Both the position numbers and the translations under genes were made by a program. This document shows, in pieces, positions 7,509 through 14,512 of a stretch of 15,687 nt of DNA. How positions within the stretch are numbered: the stretch's first letter is position 1; every line of letters begins with the position of its first letter. The notes under the pieces were generated by a model. The model was not told the DNA's origin. It saw only the letters and a program-made list of their open reading frames with translations, and did not search any database. Source of the DNA: Acidobacteriota bacterium (GTDB taxonomy: Bacteria > Acidobacteriota > Blastocatellia > Pyrinomonadales > Pyrinomonadaceae); NCBI GenBank assembly GCA_003222935.1, contig QHXL01000025.1, positions 1-15,687 on the forward strand, in the 5' to 3' direction.

Positions 7509-7970
7509 TTAGGAAGTTGGCTTGGCGGCGACCTGGCCACCTTTTCTCTTATCAGCCACAAGTCCGATTTTGTCGACGCCGAGTTTTCTCACTTCGTTGA
7601 TGACATTAACAACGTCGCCATAACTCACGCCAATCCCACTCTTGATGTAAACGATTCGATCCTGTTCGTTCTTGATTGCCTTCAGCATCGTATCGACTTT
7701 GTCAGACAGCTCTTCCTTTTGGATTTTTTTCTTTCCCAAATAGTACTCGCCGTCATTCGGAATAGAAATCACAACCGACGACTCCTTGATAATTCTTGGA
7801 TCGACATCCGGGTTGGTCATTTGCTTTGGGTACGCGACTGTAATTCCCTGCTGCAAGAAGGGAGTGACCACCATGAAGATGATCAGCAATACCAACATAA
7901 TGTCGACCATCGGCGTGACGTTAATTTCCGACTGTACGCCACCGGAACCACCTCCACCTGACATTCCCAT
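7509..7970 (-). CDS. exbD: ExbD/TolR family proton-channel subunit (first copy)
   Basis: A 153-residue ExbD-type protein. A glycine-rich cytoplasmic N-terminus (MGMSGGGGSGGVQSE) precedes the membrane helix INVTPMVDIMLVLLIIFMVV, which has the proton-path aspartate at Asp23. The periplasmic domain ends SYGDVVNVINEVRKLGVDKIGLV, as expected for ExbD/TolR. The frame is open to 8024, but ATG 7970 is chosen: GGAAAGG (7981-7987) lies 10 bases upstream and the longer form adds an unrelated tail. It differs clearly from the second copy (different linker and no charged insert), so the pair are diverged paralogues and not a recent duplication. Its partner is the ExbB encoded directly upstream. Confidence 0.92.
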   Translation of the reverse strand: MGMSGGGGSGGVQSEINVTPMVDIMLVLLIIFMVVTPFLQQGITVAYPKQMTNPDVDPRIIKESSVVISIPNDGEYYLGKKKIQKEELSDKVDTMLKAIKNEQDRIVYIKSGIGVSYGDVVNVINEVRKLGVDKIGLVADKRKGGQVAAKPTS

Positions 7971-8005
7971 AACAACTTTTCCTTTCCACGCCTGGGTAAC
8001 TGTCG

Positions 8006-8035
8006 TCGCGCGATGCGAGCACAAGCACCGCGCGA
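8006..8035 (-). other. Stem-loop in the exbB-exbD intergenic gap
   Basis: TCGCGCG (8006-8012) and CGCGCGA (8029-8035) form a 7-base-pair GC-rich stem with a 16-base loop in the 93-base gap between the exbB stop and the exbD start. No T-run follows in the direction of transcription, so termination is unlikely. It may affect mRNA stability or the relative expression of exbB and exbD; this is inference. Confidence 0.35.
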
Positions 8036-8063
8036 TTCACCACGTTTCGTTGGATGAGCAGCC

Positions 8064-8837
8064 TTATGGCTTCAACTGCTTGGTTCGGTTCTTGATGAAG
8101 TAGTCGACCAATTCTGAGGCCGAGTTATCCATCTCAACAACGAAGCCGTCCACTTTGCCTGTGAAGTAGTTGAACAACCACACCGCGGGCACCGCGACGA
8201 GCAAACCGAGAGCGGTTGTAAACAGCGCTTCCGAGATACCACCCGCGACTGCGGCGATACCAGCGGACTCTGCGTTCTTCATGCCACGGAAGGCGTTGAT
8301 GATACCAAACACCGTACCGAACAATCCTACGAACGGCGCGGTCGAACCGATCGTTGCCAAGCCTGACAATCCACGTTTGAACTCGGCCGTCTTGATGGCG
8401 ATCGCTCGTTGCAGGGCGCGCTTGGATGCGTCAATTTCGTCACCCGAGATATCAGAAGAAGCCTCGTGTGCACGAAACTCTTGCAAGCCGCTGCTCACAA
8501 CCCTAGCGAGGTGTCACTTGCGGTGCTTGTCGCTGATATTAATCGCCTCTTCGATGCGATCGTTCTTGAGCGCTTGCGCTACTCGTGGCGCAAATTCGCG
8601 CGACTGCTTCTTGGCTGCCGAATAGGTCAGGTATCGTTCGACCATGATGGCGATCGAATAGACTGACATGATTAGGAGCACGATAACGACGGCGATGGCT
8701 ACTCCGCCCATGTTCTTGACCATTTCAGTGAGCGTAAAGTGGTCGGCACCGCCGCCCTCCGGGCTGGGAGCAGCTTCCTGTAAAAGCAGCAATAGACCAA
8801 GTGCCTTTGTTCCGAAAAGACTGGTTAAAATTGTCAC
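8064..8837 (-). CDS. exbB: ExbB/TolQ/MotA family proton-channel protein, interrupted by an in-frame TGA
   Basis: A 257-codon three-helix inner-membrane protein that forms the proton channel with ExbD and powers TonB. Helix 1 is about residues 45-66 (VAIAVVIVLLIMSVYSIAIM). Helices 2 and 3 contain GSTAPFVGLFGTVFGII (164-180) and ISEALFTTALGLLVAVPAV (from 201), the classic ExbB/MotA core with threonines at 175 and 208. Codon 108 (8514-8516) is TGA. The same frame continues without any other defect, and the flanking residues (SDKHRK, then HLARVVSSGLQEF) read as one continuous ExbB cytoplasmic segment, where a residue such as Ser (TCA) would be expected. Start is GTG 8837, with GGAGGGG 6 bases upstream; a TTG at 8852 overlaps that ribosome-binding site and is less likely. 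Taken literally, the product is a 107-residue fragment plus a fragment that might restart at GTG codon 114, and neither is a channel. Neighbours on both sides are intact. Confidence 0.88.
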
Positions 8838-8936
8838 GGTAAACCCCTCCAAAGAGTTTTAATTAGATTGATAGCAAGCAGAGAAGCCGGGACGGCCGTA
8901 CGGAAACCGCGGCGACACGACAAGTGCTCTCCGCAG

Positions 8937-9722
8937 TTATTGAGCCACGAAGTTGTACTGGATCACTCCGGTAACTTTAACTGGCTGCCCCGAAAGCTTG
9001 GTTGGGGAGAATCTGGCCTGGCGCGCAGCACCAACTGCTACAGCTTGCAGCAGGGGATGCCCTGACAAGGCTTTAGCCGAAACCACACTGCCATTCTCAT
9101 CAATGAGTACTTGAACTACAACAGTACCCGCCGCATGAGCAGCTCTGGCGATTGGTGGATATGCCGGCTTGGGTAAGCTTATTGCCTTACCATTTAACAC
9201 GCCTCCTGAGATTGGAGCGCGGGGCGGAGTTGGCTTCGCCTCGGGTGGCGGTGGTTCATCAGCAATTGCGACCTTGGTTGGCGCAGCGACGACTGTTCCA
9301 GCGCCTGGACCAGCGGGCATCGGAGCAGCAGCGCTTGAGTTCTCAGTACCAAGCACGGTTGTAACACCGCGTCGTACCGGCGGAACGTCGCTAGCCTTTG
9401 CAGAGACTTCCTTCGGAACTAACTCGGTCCGATCCACGGACGCCACAAGCTCTTTACGTATATCAACATTCTGCTCAACCTTGACTGGTTTTGCTTCCTG
9501 TTTTTGCTCAGGCTCTTTCTGCTGCTGAGGCACCGGCACCGGCGCTACAAGAGTCGTCAGCTCCAATTCCATCTCGCCGAGATGGTTGTCATACCAATAA
9601 ATACCGGCGATGAAGAAAGCCACCGTCAGCACAACATAAATTGCCAAGGTGACGAGAACGAACGAGCCCTTTCGCGAGATGTCTTCCTTATGCGAACTCG
9701 ACTCAACGAGATTGTCGAACAT
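8937..9722 (-). CDS. tonB: TonB family energy-transducing protein
   Basis: A 261-residue protein that carries energy from the ExbB-ExbD motor to TonB-dependent outer-membrane receptors. It has a short cytoplasmic N-terminus (1-19), a single transmembrane helix (about 20-44, FVLVTLAIYVVLTVAFFIAG), a long Pro/Lys/Glu-rich periplasm-spanning region (about 59-184) and a TonB C-terminal domain (about 185-261). The last has the typical YPPIARAAHAAGTVVVQVL, VLIDENGSV and ARFSPTKLSGQPV and ends in a beta strand. The membrane helix has no histidine, unlike the His20 that matters in E. coli TonB; the only His nearby is His11, before the helix. Start is ATG 9722, with GGAGG 9 bases upstream. It is the first gene of the tonB-exbB-exbD-exbD-TPR operon, 99 bases ahead of exbB, and follows a 373-base non-coding gap. 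Confidence 0.92.
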   Translation of the reverse strand: MFDNLVESSSHKEDISRKGSFVLVTLAIYVVLTVAFFIAGIYWYDNHLGEMELELTTLVAPVPVPQQQKEPEQKQEAKPVKVEQNVDIRKELVASVDRTELVPKEVSAKASDVPPVRRGVTTVLGTENSSAAAPMPAGPGAGTVVAAPTKVAIADEPPPPEAKPTPPRAPISGGVLNGKAISLPKPAYPPIARAAHAAGTVVVQVLIDENGSVVSAKALSGHPLLQAVAVGAARQARFSPTKLSGQPVKVTGVIQYNFVAQ

Positions 9723-10008
9723 CTATATTGTCCTCCACTTCCGGCGCCAAATGGATCAGGGGTTCAAAGTGTAAGTAGCGAAAATACTTCTCAAACGTCG
9801 ACTGCAAGAGCCCGCTCGAGTTCCAACAAGATAGAAAGGGGAAAACAGCAGCTCCTGCGATATTGAGCACACCGAATAGACTTGAAAGCCGCTGTGCGAG
9901 AAAAGCAAAACTCGCCGGCCTGCTCAACAGACTGCCGCCGCGCCCACTTCAATGTTTTCACAACGCAGGGTCGACTCTTGAGATATTTAATTGGCCAGCA
10001 ACGGCCGC

Positions 10009-10038
10009 AGTCTAAGCCGCATGCCATTTCAAAGTCAA
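10009..10038 (-). promoter_or_regulatory. Candidate sigma70-type promoter for the tonB operon
   Basis: On the minus strand the -35 box is TTGACT (10033-10038) and the -10 box TAGACT (10009-10014), with an 18-base spacer. The -35 matches five of six consensus bases, the -10 four of six. The -35 lies inside the first copy of the direct repeat. A start near 10002 would give a leader of about 280 bases. Confidence 0.4.
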
Positions 10039-10078
10039 GCGTAAACTGGCCAAACAAACTGTAAAGTCAGTGTAAAAC
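10031..10078. repeat. Imperfect 16-base direct repeat at the candidate tonB promoter
   Basis: AAAGTCAAGCGTAAAC (10031-10046) and AAAGTCAGTGTAAAAC (10063-10078) are near copies, offset by 32 bases (about three helical turns). One copy covers the candidate -35 box and the other lies just upstream of it. The spacing and position suggest operator half-sites for a dimeric regulator, but no protein is identified and two short AT-rich copies could arise by chance. Confidence 0.4.
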
Positions 10079-10095
10079 TGAAAGGGACTTAACTA

Positions 10096-11184
10096 TCAAA
10101 CCCGACTCGCTCCGCTTGAGCGCTTTCCGGCACGAGCAGCCATGGCATCCGAACCAGAGGCCTTCTTCGAAGACGACTGCACACCGCCACGAAGGGGCTT
10201 ATTCAGGTTGATAGCCGCAGCACGGTTTGCCGTATCAATCTTCTGCTCCCACCAGACCATGATCGGGCTTGCAACAGCAATGGATGAATAAGTACCGAAG
10301 ATTATTCCGATCAGTAGTGCCAGCGAAAACCCACGTAACACTTCACCGCCAAATAGGACCATCGCCAACACCGAGAGGAATACCAACCCGGAGGTAATAA
10401 CAGTACGAGACAGTGTTTGGTTGATCGCGTCGTTTGTAATCTTGTAAAGCGATTCACGTCGATTGAGACGACGATTTTCACGAATCCGATCAAAAACCAC
10501 GATCGTGTCGTTCACCGAGAAACCAACCAGCGTCAGTAACGCGGCGATCACCGTCAGACTCACTTCCCACTGGAAGATCGAGAAGAATCCAAGCGTAACC
10601 AGCACGTCGTGAAAGACAGCGATTACCGCCGCAGCTCCATAGGTCCATTCGAAACGCAGCGCAATATAAAGAAGGATTCCAACCAGTGCCGCTAACGTTA
10701 CAGCAATAGCCTTATTGCGAAGTTGGCTTCCAGCGATGGCACCGACGGCATCGGTACCTACTATTTCGTAGGACGAATTTGGATCGCCGGCCAGATGCAA
10801 ACCAACCTGTGCTTCTGGACCAAAAGTACTGAGCGCGTTGCGAACCTGGGCACGACCGGATTCAATCTCGGCCTGGGATTGTCCCTCGAGTGGCAACTTC
10901 ACCAACACAGTGTCAAACTTGTCAGTCCCCTGAACAACTGCGTCGTTAAGCCCCTGCTTAGACAGTGCCGTGCGAATCGCTTCATCGGTAGGACGTTGTT
11001 TGAACTTTACAGTAACAACGGTTCCGCCTTTGAAGTCAACGCCAAGGTTAAATGCTTGACGACCCGTTGCCTGCCTGATGACTGCGGAGAACAGACCACC
11101 CAACATCAACAGAACCGAGATCGTGATAAATACGCGTCTGCTAGCTAACCAATCAAAGCGTACGTCTTTAAAAAATTGAATCAT
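10096..11184 (-). CDS. secF: Protein translocase subunit SecF
   Basis: A 362-residue inner-membrane protein that works with SecD and YajC to pull preproteins through SecYEG using the proton gradient. It has a first membrane helix (about 17-37), then FNLGVDFKGGTVVTVKF and a periplasmic domain. A five-helix C-terminal bundle follows with the conserved FSVNDTIVVFDRIREN motif and a final FGTYSSIAVASPIMVWW. The last 35 or so residues are a basic Ser/Lys/Arg tail. Start is ATG 11184, 11 bases after the secD stop, so the two are translationally close; the ribosome-binding site is weak (CCTGG). It ends TGA directly followed by TAG, the only TGA gene terminus in this window. Confidence 0.96.
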   Translation of the reverse strand: MIQFFKDVRFDWLASRRVFITISVLLMLGGLFSAVIRQATGRQAFNLGVDFKGGTVVTVKFKQRPTDEAIRTALSKQGLNDAVVQGTDKFDTVLVKLPLEGQSQAEIESGRAQVRNALSTFGPEAQVGLHLAGDPNSSYEIVGTDAVGAIAGSQLRNKAIAVTLAALVGILLYIALRFEWTYGAAAVIAVFHDVLVTLGFFSIFQWEVSLTVIAALLTLVGFSVNDTIVVFDRIRENRRLNRRESLYKITNDAINQTLSRTVITSGLVFLSVLAMVLFGGEVLRGFSLALLIGIIFGTYSSIAVASPIMVWWEQKIDTANRAAAINLNKPLRGGVQSSSKKASGSDAMAARAGKRSSGASRV

Positions 11185-11195
11185 ACCAGGACTCT

Positions 11196-12899
11196 CTAAA
11201 TGCTTAGCGACTCCACTCGCTCTTTACGTCCCAACAACCAGATGAAGATAGTGCGCGACACATAGACGGCCGAGAAAAGATTGACCAAAAGTCCAATCAC
11301 GAGCGTCACGGCGAATCCGCGAATCGGGCCAGTGCCAAACACAAAAAGGAAAAGGGACGAAATAATTGTGGTTACGTGTGTATCGATAATAGTAACAAAT
11401 GCTCGACCGAAGCCTTGATCGACCGCAGACGGAATTGTTTTACCTGACCGCAACTCCTCACGTATGCGCTCAAAGATGAGCACGTTGGAGTCGACCGCCA
11501 TACCGATAGTTAAGATGATGCCCGCGATTCCGGGAAGAGTAAGTGTAGCGCCAAACAGAATTAGACCGGCCATCATGAGGATCATGTTGAGCAGTAGCGC
11601 AACAACTGCATTGATGCCGGATCCTCGGTAATAGACAAGCATGAACAATACGACGAGCGCCAAGCCTACAGCCGATGCCCTTACCCCTGCGTTGATGGAA
11701 TCCTGGCCCAGGCTCGGTCCAACCGTTCGCTCTTCAAGATACTCAATCGGTGCAGGCAAGGCTCCTGAACGGAGCGTCAGGGCGAGGTCTTCAGCAGATT
11801 GTTTAGTGTATCGACCTTCAATCTGCCCCTGGTCATGAATCTGAGACTTAATAAATGCGATCGATTGAACTTCATCGTTCAGAACGATACCCATGTAGTC
11901 ATTAATATGGGCGCCAGTCCACTCACCAAATTTGTCAGCACCATTCTTCTTCAACGAAAAGCTGATTTCGAATTCGTCCGCTCCGCCCTGCCGCGGAATG
12001 GCATTGGCATTTCGCAATTCACTGCCATCAATAATTGCCGGGGCCTCAACAACTACCCACTTGGTGGGCTTTTCCTGAGTCTGATCCTTGTTAGCATCGG
12101 CCGTGGGATCGGTACGTTCCTTGTACTTCAACACTCGACGATTAGCCGGAATGGTACCGCCGGTGTTTAGCGACGCCATCGCTTCCTCTTGCGTTAAGTA
12201 TGTTTGACTCGGCGCAGGACTCGGAGGACTGATTACATGAACCAGTTCAAGTCGCGACTCACCCTTTAGAAGATTCTTGATGCGTTCAGGATCCTGCACA
12301 CCTGGCATCTGCAAGAGAATCTGGTGCGAACTCTGAGCACCGTGTGTCTGCAGGGTCGGTTCAGTAACACCCAGAGCGTTAATGCGGCTATCGATGATAT
12401 TCATCGCCTGGGTCGTGGCGTTATCGGCCAGCGTTCGTTGAGCAAGCGAAGTCATCGACCAGATCAACTGGTTCCCGGACGTTGAAAATGACCACGTTGA
12501 GGTGTCGCCGAATTCGACCTTCTTTTGAACCGCTTCCTTGATGGCTTGAGCTTGAGATGGATCTGCGACGTCGAGAATAACCTGGTAGTTGCCGCCAGTC
12601 GTGACAGCGTTGGAGCCAGTAACCTGAAAACCAGCTTCCTTTGCCGCAGCATCCGCGGCAACCTTGTTAGCTTCCGTGAGATGCTTCAAAAACTCTTCGG
12701 TCTTCACTCGCATTACAAGGTGAGAGCCACCCTTAAGATCGAGTCCAAGGCGGATATTAGAAGCGAGTGTCGCTTTAATCCCCGACCAGGTGAAGTCCTT
12801 TAGAGTGGGACGATGACGAGGGCCTATCACAATGTAGAGCCCAGCAATTGTGACAATTGCGATTATGATTATTCGCTGCAGGAGATTCTTTTTCTTCAT
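11196..12899 (-). CDS. secD: Protein translocase subunit SecD
   Basis: A 567-residue partner of SecF. It has an N-terminal membrane helix (about 8-26), then the diagnostic IRLGLDLKGGSHLVMRV. A large periplasmic P1 domain contains ALGVTEPTLQTHGAQ and QILLQMPGVQDPERIK. The C-terminal five-helix bundle has PGIAGIILTIGMAVDSNVLIFERIREE, holding the membrane aspartate of the proton path. The P1 region contains a Lys/Asp/Thr-rich insert (about 255-275, ERTDPTADANKDQTQEK). Start is ATG 12899, with no recognisable Shine-Dalgarno sequence, 24 bases after yajC. Order yajC-secD-secF is the usual one. Confidence 0.96.
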   Translation of the reverse strand: MKKKNLLQRIIIIAIVTIAGLYIVIGPRHRPTLKDFTWSGIKATLASNIRLGLDLKGGSHLVMRVKTEEFLKHLTEANKVAADAAAKEAGFQVTGSNAVTTGGNYQVILDVADPSQAQAIKEAVQKKVEFGDTSTWSFSTSGNQLIWSMTSLAQRTLADNATTQAMNIIDSRINALGVTEPTLQTHGAQSSHQILLQMPGVQDPERIKNLLKGESRLELVHVISPPSPAPSQTYLTQEEAMASLNTGGTIPANRRVLKYKERTDPTADANKDQTQEKPTKWVVVEAPAIIDGSELRNANAIPRQGGADEFEISFSLKKNGADKFGEWTGAHINDYMGIVLNDEVQSIAFIKSQIHDQGQIEGRYTKQSAEDLALTLRSGALPAPIEYLEERTVGPSLGQDSINAGVRASAVGLALVVLFMLVYYRGSGINAVVALLLNMILMMAGLILFGATLTLPGIAGIILTIGMAVDSNVLIFERIREELRSGKTIPSAVDQGFGRAFVTIIDTHVTTIISSLFLFVFGTGPIRGFAVTLVIGLLVNLFSAVYVSRTIFIWLLGRKERVESLSI

Positions 12900-12923
12900 T
12901 ACTTAAATCGTGGATTGTTAGAT

Positions 12924-13226
12924 TTATTTCTTTTCTTCTTCGTCGATTCCGGCGATCGAGGTGCGAGATACTTCGATGATCGATTTGTCTGCACTTCTAA
13001 TGAAAAAACTGGTGTCGCGCACAACCGTAATCACACCAATAACGCCCCCATTGGTGATTACACGATCGCCAAGCTTAAGAGTCGATATCGTTTCCTGAAG
13101 TTGTTTTTGTCTTTTCTGCTGAGGACGAATCAACAAAACATAAAAGACGCCGATGATTAGCACCATCGGCAGCAGTCCGCCGATAGCACCCAAACCACCC
13201 TGAAAAAAGATGAGAAAAGTATCCAT
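12924..13226 (-). CDS. yajC: Preprotein translocase accessory subunit YajC
   Basis: A 100-residue protein with a single membrane helix (about 15-33, IGGLLPMVLIIGVFYVLLI), the signature RPQQKRQKQLQE directly after it, then the small cytoplasmic domain LKLGDRVITNGGVIGVI. It is of normal length and associates with SecDF. Start is ATG 13226 with no clear ribosome-binding site. It lies 96 bases after tgt, the same tgt-yajC-secD-secF order found in many bacteria. Confidence 0.95.
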   Translation of the reverse strand: MDTFLIFFQGGLGAIGGLLPMVLIIGVFYVLLIRPQQKRQKQLQETISTLKLGDRVITNGGVIGVITVVRDTSFFIRSADKSIIEVSRTSIAGIDEEEKK

Positions 13227-13244
13227 TAGGTTTTAGTTGGCTCG

Positions 13245-13265
13245 AAGGATGGGAACTCAATCCTT
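13245..13265 (-). other. Small stem-loop upstream of yajC
   Basis: AAGGAT (13245-13250) and ATCCTT (13260-13265) form a 6-base-pair stem with a 9-base loop, extendable by three pairs (TCG/CGA) past a 2-base bulge. It is about 19 bases before the yajC ATG. No T-run follows, so it is not a terminator. A role in translation is only a guess. Confidence 0.25.
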
Positions 13266-13322
13266 TTCGACAAGGGAATCAAAAACTCAAAATCAAACAA
13301 GCAGAAGCCGCCAGCTCTCGAA

Positions 13323-14507
13323 TTAGTATTCACCATTCGCAGTCAGCCGCTCGGTGAACTCTCGACGGAATTTAGGGAAATCGCGAGACCGGATAGATTG
13401 CCTTACACCTCGCATAGTGTCAAGGAAGAACGCTAGGTTGTGATGTGTCAACGAGATACTAGCGAGCATCTCACCTGCAAGATAAAGATGTCGGAGGTAC
13501 GCGCGCGAGTGACGACGACAAACAAGACAGCCACAAGACTCGTCGAGCGGCCTGGGATCATGTGCGAATCTGGCGTTCTTGATATTCAACTTACCCGCTG
13601 ACGTAAACGCCTGCCCGGTTCGTCCATTCCTCGTAGGTAGAACACAATCAAACATATCGACGCCTCGAGCGACTGCTTCTATAAGGTCTTCCGGTGTCCC
13701 AACCCCCATCAGGTAACGCGGTCGATCTGGTGGCATTTGCGGAGCAAGTTCACCAATTACGTCAAACATCACCGATTTTTCTTCGCCGACACTCAAACCG
13801 CCGATGGCATATCCATCAAATCCAATCTCCACGGTCTGTTCCAGGCTGCTTCTTCTTAAATCCAGATGGCCGGCTCCCTGAACAATTCCGAAAAGTGCTT
13901 GATTACCACTTAACTCCTGGGCATCAGTCCGGCCAAGATCTGCACCAACCTCTTGCAATCGATCAAAAGCTTTGCGTGACCGTTTTGCCCAACGGGCAGT
14001 GAGCCCCACACTCTTCTCGGTCTGCTCGTGATCGGCGTCACCGGCGGTGCACTCGTCAAACACCATAACGATGTCTGAACCCAGCGCAGCCTGTACCTCC
14101 ATCGAAACTTCCGGTGATAAGAACTGCAAACTACCGTCAACATGAGAACGAAACTCTGTTCCTTCTTCGCTGATCTTTCGCAAGTTCCCAAGACTCCAAA
14201 CTTGAAAACCACCCGAGTCGGTAAGTAACGCTCGATTCCATCCGCTGAAGCGATGTAGACCACCGCAGGCTTTGATCGTCTCAACACCAGGTCGTAACCA
14301 AAGGTGATACGTATTACCAAGAATTATCTTCGCGTCTAGGTCTGAACCTTCCAACTCTTCGAAGCGAATAGCTTTTACCGTACCGGCAGTACCGACTGGC
14401 ATGAAGACAGGTGTTTCAATTACGCCGCGCCTTGTAGTTAACAATCCTGTACGAGCCTCGCCATTTTGAGCAGTGACCTCAAAACGCAGGGCTTCCGGTT
14501 GCGACAA
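13323..14507 (-). CDS. tgt: Queuine/preQ1 tRNA-guanine transglycosylase
   Basis: A 394-residue cytoplasmic TIM-barrel enzyme that exchanges the wobble guanine G34 of tRNAs with GUN anticodons for a queuosine precursor. Asp97 in LLTDSGGFQVWSL and Asp287 in GVDMFDCVLPTRNGRTG are the catalytic and nucleophilic aspartates. Zinc ligands Cys325, Cys327, Cys330 and His356 keep the family spacing (C-x-C-x2-C-x25-H). GIVQGAGHLDLR and GYAIGGLSVGE are also typical. Start is TTG 14507, 5 bases after the der stop, with GAGGG about 9 bases upstream inside the der 3' end, so coupling to der is likely. No queuosine biosynthesis gene is in the window. Confidence 0.95.
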   Translation of the reverse strand: MSQPEALRFEVTAQNGEARTGLLTTRRGVIETPVFMPVGTAGTVKAIRFEELEGSDLDAKIILGNTYHLWLRPGVETIKACGGLHRFSGWNRALLTDSGGFQVWSLGNLRKISEEGTEFRSHVDGSLQFLSPEVSMEVQAALGSDIVMVFDECTAGDADHEQTEKSVGLTARWAKRSRKAFDRLQEVGADLGRTDAQELSGNQALFGIVQGAGHLDLRRSSLEQTVEIGFDGYAIGGLSVGEEKSVMFDVIGELAPQMPPDRPRYLMGVGTPEDLIEAVARGVDMFDCVLPTRNGRTGQAFTSAGKLNIKNARFAHDPRPLDESCGCLVCRRHSRAYLRHLYLAGEMLASISLTHHNLAFFLDTMRGVRQSIRSRDFPKFRREFTERLTANGEY

Positions 14508-14512
14508 CGGTA

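Larger units (their letters stand above)
9723..10095. other. 373-base gap between secF and tonB, probably the tonB operon control region
   Basis: No convincing gene is seen. Two minus-strand open frames (9703-9927 and 9791-10057) overlap each other in different frames, lack ribosome-binding sites and resemble no family I know. The secF-proximal end holds the direct repeat and candidate promoter listed separately, plus an 8-base inverted repeat TTGGCCAG (9991-9998) / CTGGCCAA (10046-10053). The rest would be a leader of about 280 bases containing a short GGCC-GTTGCT-GGCC hairpin near its 5' end. I do not recognise a known riboswitch or Fur box, and there is no strong terminator after secF. Confidence 0.6.

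Noticed and set aside
7314..7961. A 215-codon plus-strand open frame
   Set aside because: It lies antisense to the two exbD genes, which have clear family motifs; its translation is His/Asn-rich without any recognisable domain, as expected of a shadow frame.
8475..8516. Selenocysteine insertion at the exbB TGA
   Set aside because: Only a short 5-base-pair hairpin with a wobble can be drawn after the TGA, ExbB is not a redox enzyme, and no selenoprotein role is known for this family.
9791..10057. An 88-codon minus-strand open frame with several cysteines in the secF-tonB gap (and an overlapping 74-codon frame at 9703-9927)
   Set aside because: TTG start without a ribosome-binding site, no family resemblance, and it overlaps the candidate promoter and another frame. 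Treated as non-coding.
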